Source: Haberlea rhodopensis
Taxonomy: Eukaryota; Streptophyta; Magnoliopsida; Lamiales; Gesneriaceae
Direction: 5' to 3'
DNA length: 64,000 nt
Assembly (NCBI GenBank): GCA_907163345.1
Contig: CAJQUN010001227.1
Span: 1-64,000, forward strand
Numbering within the stretch: the stretch's first letter is position 1; every line of letters begins with the position of its first letter. Below the pieces are notes generated by a model. It did no database searches, was not told the origin of the DNA, and worked only from the letters and a program-made list of their open reading frames with translations. This document shows, in pieces, positions 34,901-48,400 of this stretch. The position numbers and the translations under genes were made by a program.

Positions 34901-37900
34901 AATTCTTACGGCATTTTGAAAACTCAAAATTGGAATCTGCCAAAGCCAATATGTTACATTTACACCGTTATGACATTTGACTTTCATAAATCAGCCCGGG
35001 CTGACATCAGAGAGGCCGTATAATTTTTTTTCTTCTAGGAAAACCCTAAAACCGGGTGAAAAATTCTTACGCCATTTTGAAAACTCAAAATTGGAATCTG
35101 CCAAAGCCAATATGTTACATTTACACCGTTATGACATTTGACTTTCATAAATCAGCCCGGGCTGACATCAGAGAGGCCGTATAATTTTTTTCTTCTAGGA
35201 AAACCCTAAAACCGGGTGAAAAATTCTTACGGCTTTTGAAAACTCAAAATTGGAATCTGCCAAAGCCAATATGTTACATTTACACCGTTATGACATTTGA
35301 CTTTCATAAATCAGCCCGGGCTGACATCAGAGAGGCCGTATAATTTTTTTCTTCTAGGAAAACCCTAAAACCGGTGAAAAATTCTTACGCCTTTTTGAAA
35401 ACTCAAAATTGGAATCTGCCAAAGCCAATATGTTACATTTACACCGTTATGACATTTGACTTTCATAAATCAGCCCGGGCTGACATCAGAGAGGCCGTAT
35501 AATTTTTTTTCTTCTAGGAAAACCCTAAAACCGGGTGAAAAATTCTTACGCATTTTGAAAACTCAAAATTGGAATCTGCCAAAGCCAATATGTTACATTT
35601 ACACCGTTATGACATTTGACTTTCATAAATCAGCCCGGGCTGACATCAGAGAGGCCGTATAATTTTTTTCTTCTAGGAAAACCCTAAAACCGGGTGAAAA
35701 ATTCTTACGGCCTTTTGAAAACTCAAAATTGGAATCTGCCAAAGCCAATATGTTACATTTACACCGTTATGACATTTGACTTTCATAAATCAGCCCGGGC
35801 TGACATCAGAGAGGCCGTATAATTTTTTTTCTTCTAGGAAAACCCTAAAACCGGGTGAAAAATTCTTACGGCATTTTGAAAACTCAAAATTGGAATCTGC
35901 CAAAGCCAATATGTTACATTTACACCGTTATGACATTTGACTTTCATAAATCAGCCCGGGCTGACATCAGAGAGGCCGTATAATTTTTTTTCTTCTAGGA
36001 AAACCCTAAAACCGGGTGAAAAATTCTTACGGCTTTTTGAAAACTCAAAATTGGAATCTGCCAAAGCCAATATGTTACATTTACACCGTTATGACATTTG
36101 ACTTTCATAAATCAGCCCGGGCTGACATCAGAGAGGCCGTATAATTTTTTTTCTTCTAGGAAAACCCTAAAACCGGTGAAAAATTCTTACGGCTTTTTGA
36201 AAACTCAAAATTGGAATCTGCCAAAGCCAATATGTTACATTTACACCGTTATGACATTTGACTTTCATAAATCAGCCCGGGCTGACATCAGAGAGGCCGT
36301 ATAATTTTTTTTCTTCTAGGAAAACCCTAAAACCGGGTGAAAAATTCTTACGGCTTTTTGAAAACTCAAAATTGGAATCTGCCAAAGCCAATATGTTACA
36401 TTTACACCGTTATGACATTTGACTTTCATAAATCAGCCCGGGCTGACATCAGAGAGGCCGTATCTAATTTTGTTTCTTCTAGGAAAACCCTAAAACCGGG
36501 GTGAAAAATTCTTAAGGCATTTTGAAACTCAAAATTGGAATCTGCCAAAGCCAATATGTTACATTTACACCGTTATGACATTTGACTTTCATAAATCAGC
36601 CCGGGCTGACATCAGAGAGGCCGTATAATTTTTTTCTTCTAGGAAAACCCTAAAACCGGGTGAAAAATTCTTACGCCTTTTTGAAAACTCAAAATTGGAA
36701 TCTGCCAAAGCCAATATGTTACATTTACACCGTTATGACATTTGACTTTCATAAATCAGCCCGGGCTGACATCAGAGAGGCCGTATAATTTTTTTTCTTC
36801 TAGGAAAACCCTAAAACCGAGTGAAAAATTCTTACGCCTTTTTGAAAACTCAAAATTGGAATCTGCCAAAGCCAATATGTTACATTTACACCGTTATGAC
36901 ATTTGACTTTCATAAATCAGCCCGGGCTGACATCAGAGAGGCCGTATAATTTTTTTTCTTCTAGGAAAACCCTAAAACCGGGTGAAAAATTCTTACGGCA
37001 TTTTGAAAACTCAAAATTGGAATCTGCCAAAGCCAATATGTTACATTTACACCGTTATGACATTTGACTTTCATAAATCAGCCCGGGCTGACATCAGAGA
37101 GGCCGTATAATTTTTTTCTTCTAGGAAAACCCTAAAACCGGGTGAAAAATTCTTACGGCTTTTTGAAAACTCAAAATTGGAATCTGCCAAAGCCAATATG
37201 TTACATTTACACCGTTATGACATTTGACTTTCATAAATCAGCCCGGGCTGACATCAGAGAGGCCGTATAATTTTTTTTCTTCTAGGAAAACCCTAAAACC
37301 GGTGAAAAATTCTTACGGCATTTTGAAAACTCAAAATTGGAATCTGCCAAAGCCAATATGTTACATTTACACCGTTATGACATTTGACATTCATAAATCA
37401 AGTCCGTGCTGACATCAGAGAGGCCGTATAATTTTTTTTCTTCTAGGAAAACCCTAAAACCGGTGAAAAATTCTTACGGCTTTTGAAAACTCAAAATTGG
37501 AATCTGCCAAAGCCAATATGTTACATTTACACCGTTATGACATTTGACTTTCATAAATCAGCCCGGGCTGACATCAGAGAGGCCGTATAATTTTTTTTCT
37601 TCTAGGAAAACCCTAAAACCGGGTGAAAAATTCTTACGGCTTTTTGAAAACTCAAAATTGGAATCTGCCAAAGCCAATATGTTACATTTACACCGTTATG
37701 ACATTTGACTTTCATAAATCAGCCCGGGCTGACATCAGAGAGGCCGTATAATTTTTTTTCTTCTAGGAAAACCCTAAAACCGGTGAAAAATTCTTACGCA
37801 TTTTGAAAACTCAAAATTGGAATCTGCCAAAGCCAATATGTTACATTTACACCGTTATGACATTTGACTTTCATAAATCAGCCCGGGCTGACATCAGAGA

Positions 37901-39406
37901 GGCCGTATAATTTTTTTTCTTCTAGGAAAACCCTAAAACCGGGTGAAAAATTCTTACGGCATTTTGAAAACTCAAAATTGGAATCTGCCAAAGCCAATAT
38001 GTTACATTTACACCGTTATGACATTTGACTTTCATAAATCAGCCCGGGCTGACATCAGAGAGGCCGTATAATTTTTTTTCTTCTAGGAAAACCCTAAAAC
38101 CGGGTGAAAAATTCTTACGGCATTTTGAAAACTCAAAATTGGAATCTGCCAAAGCCAATATGTTACATTTACACCGTTATGACATTTGACTTTCATAAAT
38201 CAGCCCGGGCTGACATCAGAGAGGCCGTATAATTTTTTTTCTTCTAGGAAAACCCTAAAACCGGTGAAAAATTCTTACGGCTTTTTGAAAACTCAAAATT
38301 GGAATCTGCCAAAGCCAATATGTTACATTTACACCGTTATGACATTTGACTTTCATAAATCAGCCCGGGCTGACATCAGAGAGGCCGTATAATTTTTTTT
38401 CTTCTAGGAAAACCCTAAAACCGGGTGAAAAATTCTTACGGCTTTTGAAAACTCAAAATTGGAATCTGCCAAAGCCAATATGTTACATTTACACCGTTAT
38501 GACATTTGACTTTCATAAATCAGCCCGGGCTGACATCAGAGAGGCCGTATAATTTTTTTTCTTCTAGGAAAACCCTAAAACCGGGTGAAAAATTCTTACG
38601 GCATTTTGAAAACTCAAAATTGGAATCTGCCAAAGCCAATATGTTACATTTACACCGTTATGACATTTGACTTTCATAAATCAGCCCGGGCTGACATCAG
38701 AGAGGCCGTATAATTTTTTTTCTTCTAGGAAAACCCTAAAACCGGGTGAAAAATTCTTACGCATTTTGAAAACTCAAAATTGGAATCTGCCAAAGCCAAT
38801 ATGTTACATTTACACCGTTATGACATTTGACTTTCATAAATCAGCCCGGGCTGACATCAGAGAGGCCGTATAATTTTTTTTCTTCTAGGAAAACCCTAAA
38901 ACCGGGTGAAAAATTCTTACGGCTTTTTGAAAACTCAAAATTGGAATCTGCCAAAGCCAATATGTTACATTTACACCGTTATGACATTTGACTTTCATAA
39001 ATCAGCCCGGGCTGACATCAGAGAGGCCGTATAATTTTTTTTCTTCTAGGAAAACCCTAAAACCGGGTGAAAAATTCTTACGGCTTTTGAAAACTCAAAA
39101 TTGGAATCTGCCAAAGCCAATATGTTACATTTACACCGTTATGACATTTGACTTTCATAAATCAGCCCGGGCTGACATCAGAGAGGCCGTATAATTTTTT
39201 TCTTCTAGGAAAACCCTAAAACCGGGTGAAAAATTCTTACGCATTTTGAAAACTCAAAATTGGAATCTGCCAAAGCCAATATGTTACATTTACACCGTTA
39301 TGACATTTGACTTTCATAAATCAGCCCGGGCTGACATCAGAGAGGCCGTATAATTTTTTTCTTCTAGGAAAACCCTAAAACCGGGTGAAAAATTCTTACG
39401 CATTTT
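28904..39406 (+). repeat. Highly homogenised satellite block
   Basis: About 65 monomers of 160-161 bp that are almost identical from roughly 30 kb onwards. Differences are confined mainly to T-tract length (7 or 8), CCGGG versus CCGG, and the choice between ACGGCATTTTG, ACGGCTTTTTG and ACGCCTTTTTG. Each monomer carries the 14-bp palindrome TCAGCCCGGGCTGA and the telobox AAACCCTAA. The first kilobase after the gap has extra indels. Homogeneity indicates recent expansion or gene conversion. A 68-codon frame repeats every monomer or two and is not a gene. The block ends abruptly near 39407, where the diverged monomer set (GAATACTC, GCCAAGATG) begins. Confidence 0.96.
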
Positions 39407-42400
39407 GAATACTCAAAATTGGAATCTGCCAACGCCAAGATGTACATTTACCCCGTTATGACATTTGAGTTTCATAAATCATCCCGGGATGACATCAGAG
39501 AGAGGCCATATAAATTTTTTCTTTAGGAAAACCATAAAACCGGGTGTGAAAAATGCTTAAGCATTTTGAAAACTCAAAATTGGAATCTGCCAAAGCCCAT
39601 ATGTTACATTACACCATTGACTTTTGACTTTCATAAATCATCCCGGGCTGACATCAGAGAGGCCGTTATAATTTTTTTACTTCTAGGAAAACCCTAAAAT
39701 CGGGTGAAAAATTGTTAAGGCATTTTGAAAACTCAAAATTGAAATCTGCCAAAGCCAATATGTTACATTTACACCGTTTATGACATTTGACTTTCATTAA
39801 ATCAACCCGGGATGACATCAGAGAGGCCGTATAATTTTTTTCTTCTAGGAAATCCTAAACCGGGTGAAAAATTGTTTACGCCGTTTGAAACTCAAAATTG
39901 GAATCTGCCCAAAGCCAATATGTTACATTTACAACGTTATTACATTTGAATTTCATAAATCAGCCCGGGCTACATCAGAGAGGCCGTATAATTTTGTTTC
40001 TTTTAGGAAAACCCTAAAACCGGGTGAAAATTCTTAAGGCATTTTGAAAACTCATAATTAGAATCTGCCAAAGCCAATATGTTATATTTACACCGTTATG
40101 ACATTTGACTTTCATAATCAGCCCGGGCTGACGTCAATGAGGCCGTATAATTTTTTTTCTTCTAGGAAAACCCTAAAACCGGGTGAAATATTCTTACGGC
40201 TTTTTGAAAACTCAAAATTGAAATCTGCCAAAGCCAATATGTTACATTTACACCGTTATGACATTTGACTTTCATAAATCAACCCGGGCTGACATCAGAG
40301 AGGCCCGTATAATTTTTTTTCTTCTAGGAAAATCCTAAAACCGGTGTGAAAAATTCTTACGCCTTTTTGAAACTCAAAATTCGAATCTGCCAAACCCAAT
40401 ATGTTACATTTACACAGTTATGACATTTGACATTCATAAATCAGCCCGGGCTGACGTTAGAGAGGCCGTATAATTTTTTTCTTCGAGGGGAAACCCTAAA
40501 ACTGGGTGAAAAATTCTTACGGCATTTTGAAAACTCAAATTGGAATCTGCAAAGCCAATATGTTTACATTTACACCGTTTGACATTTGACATTCATAAAC
40601 TCAGTCCGGGCTGATATCAGAGAGGCCGTATCTGTTTTTTTCCTTCTAGGAAAACCCTAAACCGGGTGAAAATTCTTACGGCTTTTGAAAACACAAAATT
40701 GGAATCTGCCAAAGCCAATATGTTACATTTACACCGTTATGACATTTGACTTTCATAAATCAGCCGGGCTGACATCAGAGAGGCCGTATAAATTTTTTTT
40801 TCTTCTAGGAAAACCCTAAAACAGGGTGCAAAATATTCTACGCCTTTTTGAAAACTCAAATTGAAATCTGCCCAAGCCAATATGTTACATTTACCCTTTA
40901 TGACATTGACTTTCATAATCAACCCGGGCTGACATCAGAGAGGCCGTATAATTTTTTTCTTCTAGGAAATATCCTAAACCGGTCGTGGGTGAAAAATTTC
41001 TGTTACGCCTTTTTGAAAACTCAATTGAATCTTGCCAAAGCCGAATATGTTACATTTACACCGTTCGTTTATGACATTTGATCCATTCATAAATCAGCCG
41101 GGCTGACATCAGAGAGGCCGTTATAATTTTTTTCCCTTCGAGGGAAACCCTAAAACCGGGTTGTTTGAAAAATTCTTAAGGCATTTTGAAAACTCAAAAT
41201 TGGAAAATGGCATGCCAAAGCCACATATGTTACATTTACACCGTTTATGACATTTTGACATTCATACAATCAGTCCGTGTGACATCAGAGAGGCCGTATA
41301 TGTTTTTTCCTTCTCGGAAAAACCCTAAAACCGGGTGAACACATTCTTACGGCTTTTTGAAAACTCAAAATTGGAATCTGCCAAAGCCAATATGTTACAT
41401 TTACACGCTAAGACATTTGACTTTCATAAATCAGCCCGGGCAAGACATCAGAGAGGCCGTATAATTTTGTTTCTTCTAGGAAAACCCTAAAACCGGGTGA
41501 AAAATTCTTACGGCTTTTTAAAAACTCAAAATTGGAATCTGCCAAAGCCAAGATGTTACATTTACACCGTTATGACATTTGAGTTTCATAAATCAGCCCG
41601 GGATGACATCAGAGAGGCCATATAAATTTTTTCTTCTAGGAAAACCATAAAACGGTGTGAAAAATGCTTAAGGCATTTTGAAAACTCAAAATTGGAATCT
41701 GCCAAAGCCAATATGTTACATTTACACCATTGACATTTGACTTTCATAAATCAGCCCGGGCTGACATCAGAGAGGCCGTATTATTTTTTACTTCTAGGAA
41801 AACCCTAAAATCGGGTGAAAAATTGTTAAGGCATTTTGAAAACTCAAAATTGAAATCTGGCAAAGCCAATATGTTACATTTACACCGTTATGACATTTGA
41901 CTTTCATAAATCAACCCGGGCTGACATCAGAGAGGCCGTATAATTTTTTCTCTAGGAAAATCCTAAAACCGGGTGAAAAATTCTTACGCCTTTTTGAAAA
42001 CTCAAAATTGGAATCTGCCAAAGCCAATATGTTACATTTACACCGTTATGACATTTGACATTCATAAATCAGCCCGGGTGTTGACATCAGAGAGGCCTTA
42101 TAATTTTTTTCTTCGAGGGAAACCCTAAAAACCAGGTGAAAAATTCTTAAGGGATTTTGAAAACTCAAAATTGGAATCTGCCAAAGCCAATATGTTACAT
42201 TTACACCGTTATGACATTTGACATTCGATAAATCAGTCCGTGCTGACATCAGAGAGGCCGTATATGTTTTTTCCTTCTAGGAAAACCCTAAAACCGGGTG
42301 AAAAATTCTTACGGCTTTTTTAAACTCAAAATTAGAATCTGCCAAAGCCAATATGTTACATTTACACCGTTATGACATTTGACTTTCATAAATCAGCCTG

Positions 42401-45400
42401 GGCTGACATCAGAGAGGCCGTATAATTTTGTTTCTTCTAGGAAAACCCTAAAACCGGGTGAAAATTTCTTAGGCATTTTGAAAACTCAAAATTGGAATCT
42501 GCCAAAGCCCAATATGTTTCATTTACACCGTTATGACATTTGACTTTCATAATCAACCCGGGCTGACGTCAGAGACGCCCGATAATTTTTTTTTCTTCTA
42601 GGAAAAACCTAAAACCGGGTGAAATATTCTTACGCCTTTTTGAAAACTCAAATTGGAATCTGCCAAAGCCAATATGTTACATTTACAACGTTATTACATT
42701 TGACTTTCATAAATCAGCCCGGGCTGACATCAGAGAGGCCGTATAATTTTGTTTCTTCTAGAAAAACCCTAAAACCGGGTGAAAATTTCTTAAGGCATTT
42801 TGGAAACTCAAAATTAGAATCTGCCAAAGCCAATATGTTATATTTACACCGTTATGACATTTGACTTTCATAAATCAGCCCGGGCTGACGTCAAAGAGGC
42901 CGTATAATTTTTTTTCTTCTAGGAAAACCCTAAAACCGGGTGAAATATTCTTAAGCCTTTTTGAAAACTCAAAATTGAAATCTGCCAAAGCCAATATGTT
43001 ACATTTACACCGTTATGACATTTGACTTTCATAAATCAACCCGGGCTGACATAAGAGAGGCCGTATAATTTTTTTCTTCTAGGAAAATCCTAAAACCGGG
43101 TGAAAAATTCTTACGCCTTTTTGAAAGCTCAAAATTCGAATCTTGCCAAACCCAATATGTTACATTTACACCGTTATGACATTTGACATTCATAAATCAG
43201 CCCGGGCTGACATCAAAGAGGCCGTATAATTTTTTTCTTCGAGGGAACCCTAAAACCGGGTGAAAAATTCTTAAGGCATTTTGAAAACTCAAAATTGGAA
43301 TCTGCCAAAGCCAATATGTTACATTTACATCGTTATGACATTTGACATTCATAAATCAGTCCGTGCTGACATCAGAGAGGCCGTATATGTTTTTTCCTTC
43401 TAGGAAAACCCTAAAACCGGGGTGAAAAATTCTTACGGCTTTTAGAAAACTCAAAATTGGAATCTGCCCAAGCCAATATGTTACATTACACCGTTATGAC
43501 ATTTGACTTTCATAAATCAGCCCGGGCTGACATCAGAGAGGCCGTATAATTTGTTTCTTCTAGGAAAACCCTAAAACCGGGTGAAAATTTGTTAAGGCAT
43601 TTTGAAAACTCAAAATTGGAATCTGCCAATGCCAATATGTTACATTTACACCGTTATGACATTTGACTTTCATAAATCAGCCCGGTGGTGACGTCAGAGA
43701 CGCCGTATAATTTTTTTCTTCTAGGAAAACCCTAAAACCGGGTGAAATATTCTTACGCCTTTTTGAAAACTCAAAATTGGAATCTGCCAAAGCCAATATG
43801 TTACATTTTACACCGTTATGACATTTGACTTTCATAAATCAGCCCGGGCTGACGTCAGAGAGGTCGTATAATTTTTTTTCTTCTAGGAAAACCCTAAAAC
43901 CGGGTGAGTGAAATATTCTTACGCCTTTTTGAAAACTCAAAATTGAAATCTGCCCAAAGCTAATATGTTACATTTTACACCATTATGACATTTGACTTTC
44001 ATAAATCAACCCGGGCTGACATCAGAGAGGCCGTTATAATTTTTTTCTTCTAGGAAAATCCTAAAACCGGGTGGTGAAAAATTCTTACGCCTTTTTTGAA
44101 ACTCAAAATTGGAATCTGCAAAGCCAATATGTTACATTTACACCGTTTATGACATTTGACATTCATAAATCAGCCCGGGCTGACATCAAAGAGGCCGTAT
44201 AATTTTTTTCTTCGAGGGAACCCTAAACCGGGTGAATGTGAAAAATTCTTAAGGCATTTTGAAAACTCAAAATTGGAATCTGCCAAAGCCAATATGTTTA
44301 CATTTACACCGTTATGACATTTGACATTCATAAATCAGTCCGTGCTGACATCAGAGAGGCCGTATATGTTTTTTCCATCTAGGAAAACCCTAAAACCGGG
44401 TGAAAAATTCTTACGGCTTTTTTGAAACTCAAAATTGGAATCTGCCCAAGCCAATATGTTACATTTACACCGTTATGACATTTGACTTTCATAAATCAGC
44501 CCGGGCAGACATCAGAGAGGCCGTATAATTTGTTTCTTCTAGGAAAACCCTAAAACCGGGTGAAATATTCTTACGCCTTTTTGAAAACTCAAAATTGGAA
44601 TCTGCCAAAGCCAATATGTTACATTTACACCGTTAGGACATTTGACTTTCATTAATAAGCCCGGGCTGACATCAGAGAGGCCGTATAATTTTTTTTCTTC
44701 TAGGAAAACCCTAAAACCTAGTGAAAAATTCTTACGGCTTTTAAAAACTCAAAACTGGAATCTGCCAAAGCTAATATGTTACATTTACAACCGTTCTGCA
44801 TTTGACTTTCCTAAATCAGCTCGAGCTGACATCATAGAGGCCGTATAATTTTTTTTCTTCTAGGAAAACCCTAAAACCGGTGGTTGTGAAAAATTATTAC
44901 GGCTTTTTGAAAACTCAAAATTGGAATCTGCCCAAGCCAAGATGTTACATTTACACCGTTATGACATTTGACTTTTATATATCAGCCCGGGCTGACATCA
45001 GAGAGGCCGTATAATTTTTTTTCTTCTAGGAAAATCCTAAAACCGGGTGAAAAATTCTTACGCCTTTTGAAAACTCAAAAATTGGAATCTGCCAAAGGCA
45101 ATATGTTACATTTACACCGTTTATGACATTTGACATTCATAAATCAGCCCGGGTTGACATCAGAGAGGCCTTATAATTTTTTTCTTCGAGGGAAACCCTA
45201 AAACCGGGTGAAAAATTCTTAAGGGATTTTGAAAACTCAAAATTGGAATCTGCCAAAGCCAATATGTTACATTTACATCGTTATGACATTTGACATTCAT
45301 AAATCAGTCCGTGCTGACATCAGAGAGGCCGTATATGTTTTCCTTCTAGGAAAACCCTAAAACCGGGTGTGAAAAATTCTTACGGCTTTTTGAAAACTCA

Positions 45401-48400
45401 AAATTGGAATCTGCCAAAGCCAATATGTTACAGTTACACCGTTATGACATTTGACTTTCATAAATCAGCCCAGGCTGACATCAGAGAGGCCGTTATAATT
45501 TTGTTTCTTCTAGGAAAACCCTAAAACCGGGTGAAAATTTCTTAAGGCATTTTGAAAACTCAAAATTGGAATCTTCCAAAGCCAATATGTTACATTTACA
45601 CCGTTATGACATTTGACTTTCATAAATCAGCCCGGGCTGACGTCAGAGACGCCCGATAATTTTTTTTCTTCTAGGAAAATCCTAAAACCGGGTGAAAATT
45701 TCTTAAGGCATTTTGGAAACTCAAAATTAGAATCTGCCAAAGCCAATATGTTATATTTACACCGTTATGACATTTGACTTCATAAATCAGCCCGGGCTGA
45801 GTCAAAGAGGCCGTATAATTTTTTTTCTTCTAGGAAAACCCTAAAACCGGGTGAAAAATTCTTACGCCTTTTTGAAAACTCAAAATTGAAATCTGCCAAT
45901 GCCAATATGTTACATTTACACCGTTATGACATTTGACTTTCATAAATCAACCCGGGCTGACATCAGAGAGGCCGTATAATTTTTTTCTTCTAGGAAAATC
46001 CTAAAACCGGGGTGAAAAATTCTTACGCCTTTTTGAAAACTCAAAATTCGAATCTGCCAAACCCAATGTGTTACATTTTACACAGTTATGACATTTGACA
46101 TTCATAAAGCAGCCCGGGCTGACATTAGAGAGGCCGTATAATTTTTTTCTTCGAGGGAAACCCTAAACCGGGTGAAAAATTCTTAAGGCATTTTGAAAAC
46201 TCAAAATTGGAATCTGCCAAAGCCAATATGTTACATTTACACCGTTATGACATTTAACATTCATAAATCAGTCCGGGCTGACATCAGAGAGGCCCGTATA
46301 TGTTTTTTCCTTCTAGGAAAACCCTAAAACCGGGTTGAAAAATTCTTACGGCTTTTTGAAACACAAAATTGGAATCTGCCAAAGCCAATATGTTACATTT
46401 ACACTGTTATGACATTTGACTTTCATAAATCAGCCCGGGCTGACGTCAGAGAGGCCGTATAATTTTTTTTCTTCTAGGAAAACCCTAAAACCGGGTGAAA
46501 TATTCTTACGCCTTTTTGAAAACTCAAAATTGGAATCTGCCAAAGCCAAGATGTTACATTTACACCGTTATGACATTTGACTTTCATAAATCAGCCCGGG
46601 CTGACGTCAGAGAGGTCGTATAATTTTTTTTCTTCTAGGAAAACCCTAAAACCGGGTGAAATATTCTTACGCCTTTTTGAAAACTCAATTGAAATCTGCC
46701 AAAGCTAATATGTTACATTTACACCATTATGACATTTGACTTTCATAAATCAACCCGGGCTGACATCAGAGAGGCCGTATAATTTTTTTCTTCTAGGAAA
46801 ATCCTAAAACCGGGTGAAAAATTCTTACGCCTTTTTGAAAACTCAAAATTGGAATCTGCCAAAGCCAATATGTTACATTTACACCGTTATGACATTTGAC
46901 ATTCATAAATCAGCCCGGGCTGACATCAAAGAGGCCGTATAATTTTTTTCTTCGAGGGAACCCTAAAACCGGGTGAAAAATTCTTAAGGCATTTTGAAAA
47001 CTCAAAATTGGAATCTGCCAAAGCCAATATGTTACATTTAAACCGTTATGACATTTGACATTCATAAATCAGTCCGTGCTGACATCAGAGAGGCTGTATA
47101 TGTTTTTTCCTTCTAGGAAAACCCTAAAACCGGGTGAAAAATTCTTACGGCTTTTTGAAAACTCAAAATTGGAATCTGCCCAAGCCAATATGTTACATTT
47201 ACACCGTTATGACATTTGACTTTCATAAATCAGCCCGGGCAGACATCAGAGAGGCCGTATAATTTGTTTCTTCTAGGAAAACCCTAAAACCGGGTGAAAA
47301 TTTGTTAAGGCATTTTGAAAACTCAAAATTGGAATCTGCCAATGCCAATATGTTACATTTACACCGTTATGACATTTGACTTTCATAAATCAGCCTGGGC
47401 TGACGTCAGAGACGCCGTATAATTTTTTTCTTCTAGGAAAACCCTAAAACCGGGTGAAATATTCTTAAGGCTTTTTGAAAACTCAAAATTGGAATCTGCC
47501 AAAGCCAATATGTTACATTTACACCCTTAGGACATTTGACTTTCATAAATAAGCCCGGGCTGACATCAGAGAGGCCGTATAATTTTTTTCTTCTAGGAAA
47601 ACCCTAAAACCGAGTGAAAAATTCTTACGGCTTTTTAAAAACTCAAAACTAGAATCTGCCAAAGCTAATATGTTACATTTACACCGTTCTGCATTTGACT
47701 TTCCTAAATCAGCTCGAGCTGACATCAGAGAGGCCGTATAATTTTTTTTCTTCTAGGAAAACCCTAAAACCGGGTGAAAAATTATTACGGCTTTTTGAAA
47801 ACTCAAAATTGGAATCTGCCAAAGCCAAGATGTTACATTTACACCGTTATGACATTTGACTTTTATATATCAGCCCGGGCTGACATCAGAGAGGCCGTAT
47901 AATTTTTTTTCTTCTAGGGAAACCCTAAAACCGGGTGAAAAAATATTAAGGCATTTTGAAAACTCAAAATTGGAATCTGCCAAAGCCAATATGTTTCATT
48001 TACACCGTTATGACATTTGACTTTCATAAATCAGCCCGGGCTGACGTCAGAGAGGCCGTATAATTTTTTTTCTTCTAGGAAAACCCTAAAACCGGGTGAA
48101 ATATTCTTACGCCTTTTTGAAAACTCAAAATTGAAATCTGCCAAAGCCAATATGTTACATTTACACCGTTATGACATTTGACTTTCATAAATAAGCCCGG
48201 GCTGACATCAGAGAGGCCGTATAATTTTTTTTCTTCTAGGAAAATCCTAAAACCTGGTGAAAAATTCTTACGCCTTTTTTAAAACTCAAAATTGGAATCT
48301 GCCAAAGCCAATATGTTACATTTACACCGTTATGACATTGACTTTCATAAATCAGCCCGGGTTGACGTCAGAGAGGCCGTATAATTTTTTTTCTTCTAGG

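Noticed and set aside
28904..39406. Interstitial telomere repeat
   Set aside because: Only one CCCTAAA-like unit occurs per monomer; there is no tandem CCCTAAA run. It is better described as a telobox.
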